The notes beneath the pieces were generated by a model, which was given only the letters and a program-made list of their open reading frames with translations, made no database searches and was not told the origin of the DNA. DNA of 64,000 bases, taken from Kordia sp965283645 (GTDB lineage: Bacteria > Bacteroidota > Bacteroidia > Flavobacteriales > Flavobacteriaceae). Every line of letters begins with the position of its first letter. Position 1 is the stretch's first letter. Below are positions 16,611-25,655 of the stretch, in pieces. Location of the stretch: NCBI RefSeq assembly GCF_965283645.1, contig NZ_CBDIPG010000001.1:4774001-4838000 (forward strand). Direction: 5' to 3'. The position numbers and the translations under genes were made by a program.

Positions 16611-19318
16611 ATCGATTTAACTACTCTAAAACCTTGTCTTTCTACTTGAATACTTGGAATATCCCTCCCTCTATAAGAAGATCTTGAACGTAAAAGTGAT
16701 GCATTATAATAACCACCTCTGGTAGATCTCATATATTTATTCCCCAATTCCAAATTTTCACGTATTGCTATTTTGTCTAAAGGATATTTAAACAAATCTC
16801 CATCAATTATTTCAACTACACTACTACACCATTCCCATAAATTCCCCACCATATCAAATGGATATTTTTGTTTAGGTTTTAATTCTAAAGAAAAAGCTCC
16901 TACTGGAAGTAATTCATGAAAACCTCTTTCCAAAGTATTCACATTATCAAAGTTAAAGTCATTACCCCAAGGAAAAATAGTTTTCTTTCCTGATCGTGCT
17001 GCAACTTCCCATTCTATTTCAGTCGGAAGTCTTATTGTTTCTTCTGATATGTCGCTAAACCAATTGCAGAATGCAATTGCTTCATACCAGCTTATTTTAT
17101 TTTGAGGGTAACTATCTTTATCATAAGTGAAGAATCTAGTTGATCCAAAATTATCTCTCCAATTAATTCCTTCCTTCGTCCAATATTTATCAATAGTATA
17201 ACCCTTATTTAAGAAAACGTTAAACTGTTTACAGGTAACAGGGTAATAAGACATTTGGAAAGGAAATAAATCAACTTCATATCCAGGGATTTCTCTGTCA
17301 AAATTCCACTCTTCACTCTTAGATTTTTTAATAATTTCCACTAACTCCTCATCTAAACCGACAAAGCCATTCTTGTAATTTATATTACACCAAGCAAATT
17401 CAGGAATCCCATTTTCATCTAAACCAACACCAAATCTATTATCTCCAATATTCATTAGTGCTTTTGATATATCTAATACTTGGCTTGACTTTTTCTCTCT
17501 ATTGTGGTTGTAGAACGAGTTTTTAACTTCTTTTACAATTGTCTTTAAAGATGGTTTATCACTTATTTCATTTACCTTTAAACCTTGATCAATTATAATT
17601 TTTGAAATTACCAAATTTTTATCATTAGTTTCCATATCGGATAAACATAAATCTTCAATAATTGACCAAATCTCTCTTTTTTTACCATTCTTATTTAAAA
17701 TGTCACACAATAATATTATCACTTCTTTCCAAGTCTGAAATGAAGTTTTCAGCAATGAAGTAATTTGATTTTCATAGTTATCTCTTGTAAGAAGATAAGA
17801 AGCAGCAAGAAACTCAGCAAAAAGCCTATGTGCAAATCTATATTTTCTTTGAGCCGGTGATGATAATATTCCTGTTCTTTCACTTATAAATGATAAAATT
17901 TTATGAGAGACAATATTAGGAGCTATTTCGTATAACTCATCAAGAATGATGTTCCTATTTATAAGAATATTCTCTGACTCCTGTTCATCCCCTTCTTCAT
18001 GATATAAAGACTTGTAAGCAATAATCTGCAATAATAGAAGTACTTTATCCTTTCCACAATTCAATATATCTTCTATAGTTTTGTTATTTTCATTTTTCAA
18101 AGACCAATTTTGCATCAATAAATTTATTGAATGTTCTAATAAAGCAGCTCTACCAGTTGGTAATTTAGACCTTTGATCTTTTATAAATAATAACGATAAC
18201 AAAACAACAAATAAAGGTTGTTGTCTTAAACTAGTGGGTATTCTATCTAAATGGTCTAAAAGTAAATTGGATTTAGAATCCAATTCTTTATTATTTTCAA
18301 CATTTAGCATTAATATTGATTTAATGATATTTAATGATTCCGAACTATTTAAAGGTAAAATTCTTAAAACAGCAAACCCTTCTAGAGACCATCCAGAATA
18401 TCCAGCTGGTCTTGACGTAACAATTATTCTACAATCTGGGAAAGTTCTATTTAAAGAATTTATTAATGATATTATCTGATCCCTTCGTTTTTCAAGGGCA
18501 TCTTCTATTTTATCTGAAACCATAATTTCATCCAAGCCATCAAAGATTAAAATACTTTTACCCTCCTGGATTTTTTCCTTAATATAATTCCAAACATCAG
18601 AGTCAGATTCCATTGTAATCTTACGTTCCAGATGTTTTAAAAAGTGATTATAAGATGCCCGTTCATCCAATTGAGGGAATAAATCACTAGATACCAACTC
18701 TTTTACTTCAGTATAAATAGGAACAACATCTCTTTCTGTCCAAGTGTTTATATTTTCATATTTTATTGATAAGGTAGCATCAATTACGTTTGATATTTTT
18801 GAACAGGCTAAAATTTTAGCTATTGTAGATTTCCCACTCCCTGGACTACCTAATAAAACAACTCTTTTAAATAAATGTAATGCCGCAATAACTTCTAAAT
18901 TAGCTACTCTCTTTTTAATCCCTTCACTCCACAAGGTTGATGCTATTATTGGCCTTTTAATTAACCTTAAACCATAAGGCAATTCACAATTTTTAAATAA
19001 AAAGTCTTCAAATTTACTCTTGATATCATAAATGAAATCATTATACAAAATATTATATTCTGAACAGATACCTTCCTCCTTTAATTCAAAAATCATTGAA
19101 GAAGTATCATTCACGATGAAATTAATTATTTTGTCATCCTCTATTTCCACATCTATTTGCAAATTTGACCTCAAAGAGACGAATAAATTTATCAGCTCCA
19201 TGGATGAAGCATTTAAATTTGGGTACAAATTATTTCTCTTAATGACTCCTAAATTATCATAGAGCTTAACATAATATTGCTTTACTTTATTTCTTAATTT
19301 TGATTCTTTTTCATTCAT
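16607..19318 (-). CDS. NACHT NTPase fused to a formylglycine-generating-enzyme-like domain
   Basis: About 903 residues from ATG at 19318 (a GTG three codons upstream is less likely). The N-terminal ~140 residues are helical and unrecognised. NACHT domain: Walker A GSPGSGKST near residue 160, Walker B LIFDGLDEI near 260, and the TSRPAGYSG sensor segment. A helical region follows with a winged-helix-like FAHRLFAEFLAASYLL motif. The last ~215 residues are an FGE-sulfatase fold (MSYYPVTCKQF, RLPTEIEWEVAARSG, PWGN, NLWEWC, TRGGYY, GFRVV). In such STAND proteins the C-terminal domain senses and the NACHT domain oligomerises. The FGE-like part here may be a ligand-binding module, not an enzyme. It overlaps both neighbours. 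Confidence 0.9.
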   Translation of the reverse strand: MNEKESKLRNKVKQYYVKLYDNLGVIKRNNLYPNLNASSMELINLFVSLRSNLQIDVEIEDDKIINFIVNDTSSMIFELKEEGICSEYNILYNDFIYDIKSKFEDFLFKNCELPYGLRLIKRPIIASTLWSEGIKKRVANLEVIAALHLFKRVVLLGSPGSGKSTIAKILACSKISNVIDATLSIKYENINTWTERDVVPIYTEVKELVSSDLFPQLDERASYNHFLKHLERKITMESDSDVWNYIKEKIQEGKSILIFDGLDEIMVSDKIEDALEKRRDQIISLINSLNRTFPDCRIIVTSRPAGYSGWSLEGFAVLRILPLNSSESLNIIKSILMLNVENNKELDSKSNLLLDHLDRIPTSLRQQPLFVVLLSLLFIKDQRSKLPTGRAALLEHSINLLMQNWSLKNENNKTIEDILNCGKDKVLLLLQIIAYKSLYHEEGDEQESENILINRNIILDELYEIAPNIVSHKILSFISERTGILSSPAQRKYRFAHRLFAEFLAASYLLTRDNYENQITSLLKTSFQTWKEVIILLCDILNKNGKKREIWSIIEDLCLSDMETNDKNLVISKIIIDQGLKVNEISDKPSLKTIVKEVKNSFYNHNREKKSSQVLDISKALMNIGDNRFGVGLDENGIPEFAWCNINYKNGFVGLDEELVEIIKKSKSEEWNFDREIPGYEVDLFPFQMSYYPVTCKQFNVFLNKGYTIDKYWTKEGINWRDNFGSTRFFTYDKDSYPQNKISWYEAIAFCNWFSDISEETIRLPTEIEWEVAARSGKKTIFPWGNDFNFDNVNTLERGFHELLPVGAFSLELKPKQKYPFDMVGNLWEWCSSVVEIIDGDLFKYPLDKIAIRENLELGNKYMRSTRGGYYNASLLRSRSSYRGRDIPSIQVERQGFRVVKSI

Positions 19319-19910
19319 CAACCACACGCTTTACATTTCCATAATGATCTCTAATTACTTTTGTACCTTCTTCAGTTTCAAATAACACTTTTGTCAATAC
19401 TACCTCTTCTAATATACTTACATCTAATAATGAACTTAACTTTAAAGATATTTTATCTTTTGGCATTACTAATCCATACGAATCACCTGAAATATTAACA
19501 TGCTCATGTTTTATGATGAAAACTTTCCAACTATATAAAGGAGTTTTAAGATCATTAAACATTGTTAACTCATAATCAATAATGTTTTTATGTACAGGAT
19601 CTTTAATCGTTTTAACCCAAGAATATACTTTGCTTTTGTTTTCAAGTTCTTTCAGATCATCTTTTTCATACTTTAAATTCAAATCCTTTTTTGTTGTTTT
19701 TAAACTTTCTATAGCAATGATTATTGCTACCCCAGTAAACATACCGCTAATCCAACCACCTATAGAACCTATATTCTCAATATCCACTCTTCCTCTTGGA
19801 AATAAGGATAAATTATAATAATCAATTAAAATTAAAACACAAACTAATACTACTAGAAACCACCTAAGGTAAACACTAATCCAAATTTTTTTTAAGTAAA
19901 ACATTAACAT
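19311..19910 (-). CDS. Two-helix membrane protein of the NACHT operon
   Basis: 199 residues. Two N-terminal membrane segments (about 12-30 and 48-68) are followed by a short coiled segment and a soluble beta-rich C-terminal domain. No family is recognised. It overlaps the NACHT gene by 8 bases and the epimerase-like gene by 7. This build resembles the membrane-anchored partner or effector proteins found beside STAND NTPases, but that is inference. Confidence 0.75.
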   Translation of the reverse strand: MLMFYLKKIWISVYLRWFLVVLVCVLILIDYYNLSLFPRGRVDIENIGSIGGWISGMFTGVAIIIAIESLKTTKKDLNLKYEKDDLKELENKSKVYSWVKTIKDPVHKNIIDYELTMFNDLKTPLYSWKVFIIKHEHVNISGDSYGLVMPKDKISLKLSSLLDVSILEEVVLTKVLFETEEGTKVIRDHYGNVKRVVDE

Positions 19911-20995
19911 ATTCTCTTAGATTTTTTTATGTTTAAAATCGCTTTAATACCTTCTTTCCTTCCTAGTTCATCATTAAAAATATTCTTATTACTTTCATAT
20001 TCAACTGCCATACCCCATTGAATTTTTAATAATACTTCTTCATCTGAATCTTTTGAGGTTATATAGTCCAAGCAACCAATCGTTTTTAATTCTGGCCAAC
20101 CTGAATTGTCTCTTCTCATTAATATAGGTTTTCTAAAATAATAAGCTTCTCTAGCCAACCCACCTGAATCTGTGATAACCATATCCGTTTTCGATAGTTC
20201 TTCTAAAAGTTTTATATGAGACAAAGGCTTTATAAATTTTATTGTTTTTCCTTTTTGTCCATTTTTAATTACTTGCTTGATTAATCTTTTATTTCTTGGG
20301 TGAATAATCCACATAACATCATAACTAATCTTTCCCATTAGTTCAAAAAACCTTTTATAAATTTTGTAATTCGAATTATATGGTCTGTGCAAAGAAATTA
20401 ATATTCTTTTTTTCACATTACTCGTCTTTCTTTGTATTTTATTCTTTACAATTAAATTTTGATAATACTCATAAAAAATATCTCCCGATTTAATTACATT
20501 TAAAGAATTTTTCTCATCTATGAGACACTTATATGCACGGGTAGTTAAACATAATTTTAAATCAGCTAACACATCAGTAATCAGAGAGTTATAATGTTCA
20601 AATTCAACCAATTTCCGTCTAGCGCCAGCCTCAATATGAATTAATGGCATCCCTGTTAAATATGCTGCAAGACTCCCTATTAATGTTGGATTAGCATCTC
20701 CAAAAACAATAACTTTAAATGGCCCATTTTTTTCAATAAACCCAACTAAAGTTGATAATGATCTTGTGAAAATTATAGTTGAATCATCCTTTTTATTATA
20801 CGTCTTCGGTTTTATCACTTTCAAGTCTAACTCTTTTAATATTTTTTTTGACATTGAAGATGAAAAATGTTGTCCCGTATCGTATATAACGATTTGATTC
20901 TCTTGGATTTTTTCTTTTTTTAAAATATATACTAATCCAGCTGCTTTTATATATTGTGGCCTAACACCTGTAACTAATAAGTATTTAAAGTTCAT
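19904..20995 (-). CDS. UDP-N-acetylglucosamine 2-epimerase-like enzyme (WecB family)
   Basis: 363 residues with the landmarks of the two-domain GT-B-like epimerase: N-terminal TGVRPQYIKAAG, FGDANPTL, HIEAGAR, the Asp/Glu-rich EFEHYNSLITDVLAD, LISLHRP, IHPRN and the UDP-binding TDSGGLAREAYYFRKPILMRR. WecB makes UDP-ManNAc and NeuC-type relatives release ManNAc. The RPE motif is RPQ here and the EEXNR motif is altered, so the exact sugar may differ. It overlaps the genes on both sides. Confidence 0.87.
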   Translation of the reverse strand: MNFKYLLVTGVRPQYIKAAGLVYILKKEKIQENQIVIYDTGQHFSSSMSKKILKELDLKVIKPKTYNKKDDSTIIFTRSLSTLVGFIEKNGPFKVIVFGDANPTLIGSLAAYLTGMPLIHIEAGARRKLVEFEHYNSLITDVLADLKLCLTTRAYKCLIDEKNSLNVIKSGDIFYEYYQNLIVKNKIQRKTSNVKKRILISLHRPYNSNYKIYKRFFELMGKISYDVMWIIHPRNKRLIKQVIKNGQKGKTIKFIKPLSHIKLLEELSKTDMVITDSGGLAREAYYFRKPILMRRDNSGWPELKTIGCLDYITSKDSDEEVLLKIQWGMAVEYESNKNIFNDELGRKEGIKAILNIKKSKRIC

Positions 20996-21713
20996 TTCTA
21001 ATAACTCTCAAATTAAGTTTCTTATTTTTATATTTTTGACAATCAACTTCAAAATCTTGTACAACTTTTTTAAACGAATCAATTAGTTTAAAATTCAATA
21101 AAACATGATTTTCAATCGATTTAATTAGGTCTTCAGAAAATCCATTTCTTTTTAACCCTATATAATTAATTTTTAAAAAACTGGCTGGAACTCCAACAAC
21201 TACAGAAAAGGGATATACATAACCTTTACAAGCACAATTCATTCCTACCATTGAATATGCTCCGACAACTGATCTTTGATGAAAACTTACTCCTAAACCA
21301 ATATTTGCATACTCACTGATAATTGTATACCCAGCCAAAGAAACATTAGATGAAAGAATAGCATCTCTTTTGATATGACAATCATGTCCAATGTGTGAAG
21401 AAGATCCTATTGAAACATTATCTTCTATTAACGTAACCGCACTTAAGGATGGGTGTATAGATAAATATTCAAAAAAAGAACAATTTGAACCTATAACTAC
21501 TTTATTATTTGGGTTAAGTACTTTGTTCTTTTCCCACTTTCGAGGTTTTACAATTTGTCTACTTGGAAACCCTATTGTTACGCCTGGAGCAAAATAGTTG
21601 TTATCTCCAATTACAGTATTCCCAATAATACTAACATTTGGAGAGATAACATTGTTTTTTCCAATAACAACACCTTCACCTATAAAGGCTTTATCAGATA
21701 TTTTATTCATCAA
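20985..21713 (-). CDS. LpxA-like left-handed beta-helix acyltransferase
   Basis: 242 residues with hexapeptide repeats across about 5-165, the catalytic-type histidine in SIGSSSHIGHDCHI, LAGYTIISEYANIGLG and VSFHQRSVVGAYSMVG. This pattern is that of UDP-GlcNAc O-acyltransferases (LpxA). Housekeeping lpxA normally sits with lpxD, so this copy is probably a paralogue that acylates another sugar nucleotide. The C-terminal helical bundle is short. It overlaps the epimerase-like gene by 11 bases, suggesting work on the same sugar. Confidence 0.85.
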   Translation of the reverse strand: MMNKISDKAFIGEGVVIGKNNVISPNVSIIGNTVIGDNNYFAPGVTIGFPSRQIVKPRKWEKNKVLNPNNKVVIGSNCSFFEYLSIHPSLSAVTLIEDNVSIGSSSHIGHDCHIKRDAILSSNVSLAGYTIISEYANIGLGVSFHQRSVVGAYSMVGMNCACKGYVYPFSVVVGVPASFLKINYIGLKRNGFSEDLIKSIENHVLLNFKLIDSFKKVVQDFEVDCQKYKNKKLNLRVIRNEL

Positions 21714-22053
21714 TATTCCTAGATTTTATTCTTGCTAAACATACTTCAACAAATAGAGTTGTGTTCTCTTGAATGGTATTCCAACCTCGTTTACCAAAAC
21801 CTTTCTCTGGTAAAATCTCAAAACACCTTTGAGATCCTGCTGATCTCATCCCTTTTATACCATCATATATACCTGGTAATAAATTTTGTTTCGAAAAAAC
21901 TATTGTTATAGGGATATCAGGGTTATAAGTTTCTTCTATATACTTCCCCTTTGCAAAATCCTCCTTAGAAAGTGCTATCCTATAATAAATTTCTATTTCA
22001 TCACCATCCATTACTATAGGACCATCTGAAATTTTTATATCTTCACATTTCAT
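21703..22053 (-). CDS. FKBP-type peptidyl-prolyl isomerase-like protein
   Basis: 116 residues, a single domain: GDEIEIYYRIAL, LLPGIYDGIKGM, ILPEKGFGKRGW and the closing VEVCLARI strand follow the FKBP fold order. Active-site aromatics are partly changed (Tyr in IEIYYR kept, the usual FDSS segment replaced), so isomerase activity is uncertain. No signal peptide, so cytosolic. It lies between the aldo/keto reductase and the acyltransferase with an 11 base overlap, an unusual place for an FKBP. Confidence 0.75.
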   Translation of the reverse strand: MKCEDIKISDGPIVMDGDEIEIYYRIALSKEDFAKGKYIEETYNPDIPITIVFSKQNLLPGIYDGIKGMRSAGSQRCFEILPEKGFGKRGWNTIQENTTLFVEVCLARIKSRNIDE

Positions 22054-22059
22054 GATATA

Positions 22060-23034
22060 CTAGACTAAACCTCTAAATTCTTCAATTGTTAAATTATATT
22101 TTGATTTAATTTTTAAGCAAATATTATTATAAGACTCATTAACCTTCTCTAAAATATCTTTATTATCATCTAAATCAACTCTTTCATTCATGAGAGCAAG
22201 AATTTGCTCCTTTTTTGTCGCTCCTATAACAGATAATTTAACTGCAGGTTGTTTCCCAACCCAATAAACCACTAACTTTTCTAGACTTACACCTGTTTCC
22301 TCTGCTAAAGGAATCAATTCTTTTTCCGCCCAATTTCTTATTACCAAATACTGTTCATTATTATATTCAAACTTTTTACTTCGCAAATCGTTTTCGTTCC
22401 AATTTCCATTATTTGAAGGTCTAGTAGTTAGTAACCCTCTCTCTATTACTTGAAAAGGATTAAGTCCAATACCATTATTCAAACAAAATGTCTCTAGTTG
22501 CCTTTGGGAGCTTTGGTGTAATAAAGAAAAACGATTCTGAACCAAAGTCAAATCACAACATTGATTAAGAATTCTCAACGAATACAAGTCAACATTAGAA
22601 ACCCCTATAGACTTTGTAAAACCTTCATCTTTCAACTTTTGTAAGTTTTCACCTAATTCTTCAAGTCTAATATCAGATGGAATGATGTGAGATTGTAATA
22701 GGTCTAACTTATCAATATTTAGTCTTTTCAATTCATTCTCTGCTTGAAATAATAAGTGACTCCATTTTCCTGAACGCATTTTTTCCCCATTACTTCCAAC
22801 ACCAGTAACACATTTACTCGCTATATATAGTTTGTCTCTATTATAATTTTTAAATATTTGACCTAAATCAACATTTTTTTGTGGGTATACAGGTGCAGTT
22901 TCAATGTACTCACCTCCATTCAAAATAAAGGCATCTACAATTTCTTCTGCTATATTCTGATTTACTTCCGAAAAAACATTCGAAAAAGGAAATGTCCCCA
23001 GACCTACTTTTTTTTTAAAATTCATGATATCCAT
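22060..23034 (-). CDS. Aldo/keto reductase family protein
   Basis: 324 residues, a TIM-barrel AKR. GLGTFPFS start, catalytic Tyr in YIETAPVYPQKN, Lys in IASKCVT, His in LLQSHIIPSD, then KDEGFTKSIGVSN and VIGATKKEQI for NAD(P)H binding. AKRs of this type occur in sugar-nucleotide pathways, which fits the epimerase and acyltransferase neighbours. It is the first gene of the operon. ATG at 23034, with a second in-frame ATG at 23025 just before the conserved start. Confidence 0.9.
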   Translation of the reverse strand: MDIMNFKKKVGLGTFPFSNVFSEVNQNIAEEIVDAFILNGGEYIETAPVYPQKNVDLGQIFKNYNRDKLYIASKCVTGVGSNGEKMRSGKWSHLLFQAENELKRLNIDKLDLLQSHIIPSDIRLEELGENLQKLKDEGFTKSIGVSNVDLYSLRILNQCCDLTLVQNRFSLLHQSSQRQLETFCLNNGIGLNPFQVIERGLLTTRPSNNGNWNENDLRSKKFEYNNEQYLVIRNWAEKELIPLAEETGVSLEKLVVYWVGKQPAVKLSVIGATKKEQILALMNERVDLDDNKDILEKVNESYNNICLKIKSKYNLTIEEFRGLV

Positions 23035-23670
23035 TACTTAATTTAACAATTTTTAACTCCAATTAACGAAAGTTATTTCTTAAATATAAGATTATTTCTA
23101 GAATAAAACAATTATCAAATCTGAGGTGTACCAAAAAAAAATTAATTATTGACTATCGATTTATCGTAGATATATATTTTATGATAAAAAAAGAATAAAG
23201 AGTATTATGAAAAAGGACAGTCCGCTAGAATAATAAATAACTTTGTTTATTTATCAGAAAAATTGAACTCTACCATCCGATATTTAAAACGTTTTGATCA
23301 TACAAACTTTATATTCTAATATTCCTAACATGACATTTGAGAAGGATTATAAAGATCCTCATTATGAAAGAGAATCTTACGTTTCTAAGTTAGGTAGATA
23401 TAATAACATGCATTCCCCGTCCTTTCTATATATACTACAAAGCTAAAGTCTTATTTTAAAATCTGAAATATGCAGTTTACAAAATGCTTACATATAAATC
23501 AATATATTTTTTAAAAAACTAACAGCCAAACAACAAATTTAGTCCCTCAAAATTACATGCAGAGATCACTAAACCATAAGTTTTTTGATTTTCAATATAT
23601 TAGAATGAAAAATATTTTAGGAATTAGATTAAGGGAGTACCTTTATTTAAGCTTTCATAAGAAAAAAAAT
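23035..23670. other. Intergenic region upstream of the AKR-NACHT operon
   Basis: About 630 bases without a supportable gene. It must contain the promoter of the minus-strand operon. A short frame at 23330-23443 (MTFEKDYKDPHYERE ..., 37 codons) and fragments around 23219-23320 read like protein remnants but match nothing I know. A frame starting at 23557 runs into repeat copy 5, but its first 45 codons look non-coding. Confidence 0.5.
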
Positions 23671-23693
23671 AACTCACTAAATATCAGTGAGTT
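23671..23693 (-). terminator. Hairpin terminator next to repeat copy 5
   Basis: An 8 bp stem (AACTCACT / AGTGAGTT), followed on the minus strand by eight T. There is no T run on the plus side, so it serves minus-strand transcription leaving repeat copy 5. Confidence 0.7.
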
Positions 23694-23697
23694 AATT

Positions 23698-23796
23698 TCA
23701 ACTCCCAACCTTCAAAGTTCGAACTTTTTGGTGGAGGATTTGAAGGCTATCAGCCAGTTTGCAGAAGAACACGCTGCATTATTAATCGCTTCCTAA
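23698..23796 (+). repeat. Dispersed ~99 bp element, copy 5
   Basis: Full length and in phase with the other copies, but the first codon is TCA where the others have GTG. This argues against GTG as a universal start. The core CAAAGTTCGAACTTTTTG is unchanged. The next copy to the left is 11 kb away. Confidence 0.75.
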
Positions 23797-23847
23797 AATT
23801 TTGATTCCGTCTATTTATTTGACCTCAAGCGCTTTAATACATGTTGC

Positions 23848-23863
23848 TTACGGCTTTCCGTAA
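23848..23863. promoter_or_regulatory. TTACGG-N4-CCGTAA palindrome, site 2
   Basis: A perfect 6+4+6 dyad (TTACGG-CTTT-CCGTAA) 180 bases upstream of the secreted protease cluster. It is followed by GGTTTATTTGAAT, close to the stretch after site 1. Position and conservation suggest a regulator binding site for the cluster. Confidence 0.55.
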
Positions 23864-24045
23864 GGTTTATTTGAATATTGTATATATATTGGAAAAAATC
23901 TTTATAAAAAAAGGTTTTCAATAATGAAAAAAACAAGGATTAATTTATATGTACAGAAAGGTTTTGAAAACTTAAAAAACTATTAATAGATATTTTCATC
24001 TAATTTTATAATTAGTGATACTATATCTAATAAATACTAAATCAG

Positions 24046-25470
24046 ATGAAAATAAAACTAATAGCTGGGATTGCTTTTTCACTATTGCTTACTTCTATGT
24101 CTGCTCAGGAAAAACAAAATAAAATTGATGCCTTCGTACATAATGATTCGATTACCCATAAAGAATTCAGGCAAATTCTCAATTTACAATTTTCAAAATT
24201 AGTTACAGGCAACACTTTTTCTAATATAGGCAACTATGCATCGATTAAAACAACTGATAAGTCTTTAAGCCTCTCTGCTAGTATTTTAAATAAAAAAGGG
24301 AACATAATATCAATTGAAGCTTCTGGAGGAGCAACAGAAGGTGTTACAAGTTTTTTTAATAATGGTGATTTGAATACCAATATCTCTGGAAAGTTAACGT
24401 ATCATATCCTTATTAATCCTTTTTCAAATAATACGATCAAGCGAAATTCATTTGAACGAGATAAACTAAAAGATGAGCTTCAAAAAGCTGAAGACAAATA
24501 TAGAACTGATACAATAGCTATATATCATAAAAAAGAATTATTAGATTTAAGAATTAAAATTGATAAGGCTGTAACTAAAAAAGCAGTAATTAATGACTCA
24601 CTTAGTACAGTTTTAGCAAGACATAAAACAAATCCAATACAAAAATTGAAATTTAAAATAGATAGTCTCCTTTATGAAGTAGATAAAATTGAACTTGACT
24701 TAATATTATTCGATAGAGAAAAAAAGAAAATAGAAAATGATGAGTATTTTGAAGCAAAGCTAGAAAAAACAGAACAAAAATATGATAAAGCCATAATAGA
24801 GAATGATAAAAAAGTGATTAATCAAGCAGTTGAAGGAATTAGTCTATTTTGGTTTTCTATTGGTTATGGTATTAGAAATGATGGATTTAAGCTATTTGAC
24901 TCATCATTAGATTTTACTAATCAAGTCAAGAAAAAAGAAGCTTTAACTCATCAATTTAATATCGCTATTTCGCATTATAATTGGGAGAGTTTCTCTAACA
25001 AGGACACATATTGGTCAGCTGGAGCTAGCTATAAATTAGGAAATAATTTGACTTCGCTCGATAATATTAAGGTTAAAGATTTTGAAGAAGTATCTACCAA
25101 TCCAAATCGAGAATCATTTTCAGAGCAGAGTGTATTTGCTGGTGATTTTGAAAATGATCTGAGCGAGTTAAAAGTATTTTTCGATTACTATAGGTTTTTT
25201 AAAATTTCTAATACTAATAGTTTTGCATTTCATTTAAACCCTATAGTATTAATAAGAGAAAACAACAAGCCAACTAGTTCCATATGGACAGGGATTGTTT
25301 TACCTTTTAGAAAATTTGATGACACATCATCGTTCTTAAATCTTGAGATTTTCTATAGTTTTAATGATCTTTTCAACACCGCTGATAGTAATGATAGTTT
25401 AATAGGAAGAAATACTATTGGCTTATCAGCAACCTTTCCTATTAATTTTTTTAAACCTAAAACTGACTAA
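24046..25470 (+). CDS. Exported protein, probable outer-membrane barrel with coiled-coil insert
   Basis: 474 residues. Signal peptide MKIKLIAGIAFSLLLTSMSAQ. The segment 145-260 is a charged coiled coil (RDKLKDELQKAEDKYRTD ... EKTEQKYDK). Before and after it are alternating aromatic beta strands (SLFWFSIGYGI, QFNIAISHYNW, TYWSAGASYKLG, FLNLEIFYSFND) typical of an outer-membrane beta-barrel. No family name is certain. It heads the exported CHAT/caspase cluster and may be its surface anchor or channel. Confidence 0.75.
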   Translation: MKIKLIAGIAFSLLLTSMSAQEKQNKIDAFVHNDSITHKEFRQILNLQFSKLVTGNTFSNIGNYASIKTTDKSLSLSASILNKKGNIISIEASGGATEGVTSFFNNGDLNTNISGKLTYHILINPFSNNTIKRNSFERDKLKDELQKAEDKYRTDTIAIYHKKELLDLRIKIDKAVTKKAVINDSLSTVLARHKTNPIQKLKFKIDSLLYEVDKIELDLILFDREKKKIENDEYFEAKLEKTEQKYDKAIIENDKKVINQAVEGISLFWFSIGYGIRNDGFKLFDSSLDFTNQVKKKEALTHQFNIAISHYNWESFSNKDTYWSAGASYKLGNNLTSLDNIKVKDFEEVSTNPNRESFSEQSVFAGDFENDLSELKVFFDYYRFFKISNTNSFAFHLNPIVLIRENNKPTSSIWTGIVLPFRKFDDTSSFLNLEIFYSFNDLFNTADSNDSLIGRNTIGLSATFPINFFKPKTD

Positions 25471-25472
25471 TT

Positions 25473-25655
25473 ATGATGTATTACCAAGCCGTTTGTTATA
25501 AGCATAATTTCGCAAGTAGTCTATATGTAAGAAGAGCTGATGCAGTACGAAGTGCAAAAGCACACAGGAGTAGAGTTACAAGACCTCATAGTATTAAAAT
25601 TCTTGATGTTTGGGTAGACAATGTTCAAATTCATTCTACCGAAATTCTAGAATGA
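25473..25655 (+). CDS. Small basic protein, unknown
   Basis: 60 residues, rich in Arg, His and Ser (RRADAVRSAKAHRSRVTRPH). It begins 3 bases after the preceding stop, with tandem ATG codons at 25473 and 25476, and its TGA overlaps the next ATG (ATGA). The tight coupling on both sides supports a real gene. Function unknown. Confidence 0.6.
   Translation: MMYYQAVCYKHNFASSLYVRRADAVRSAKAHRSRVTRPHSIKILDVWVDNVQIHSTEILE

Noticed and set aside
23219..23443. Transposase or other gene remnant upstream of the AKR operon
   Set aside because: Short protein-like stretches exist but none resembles a family I know.
4988..23796. tRNA genes at the five dispersed elements
   Set aside because: Only a T-arm-like hairpin fits; no acceptor, D or anticodon arms can be drawn.
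23557..23796. A 79-residue protein ending in repeat copy 5
   Set aside because: The first 45 codons lie in unrelated intergenic DNA and cross a hairpin; the frame is open by chance and other copies lack this extension.
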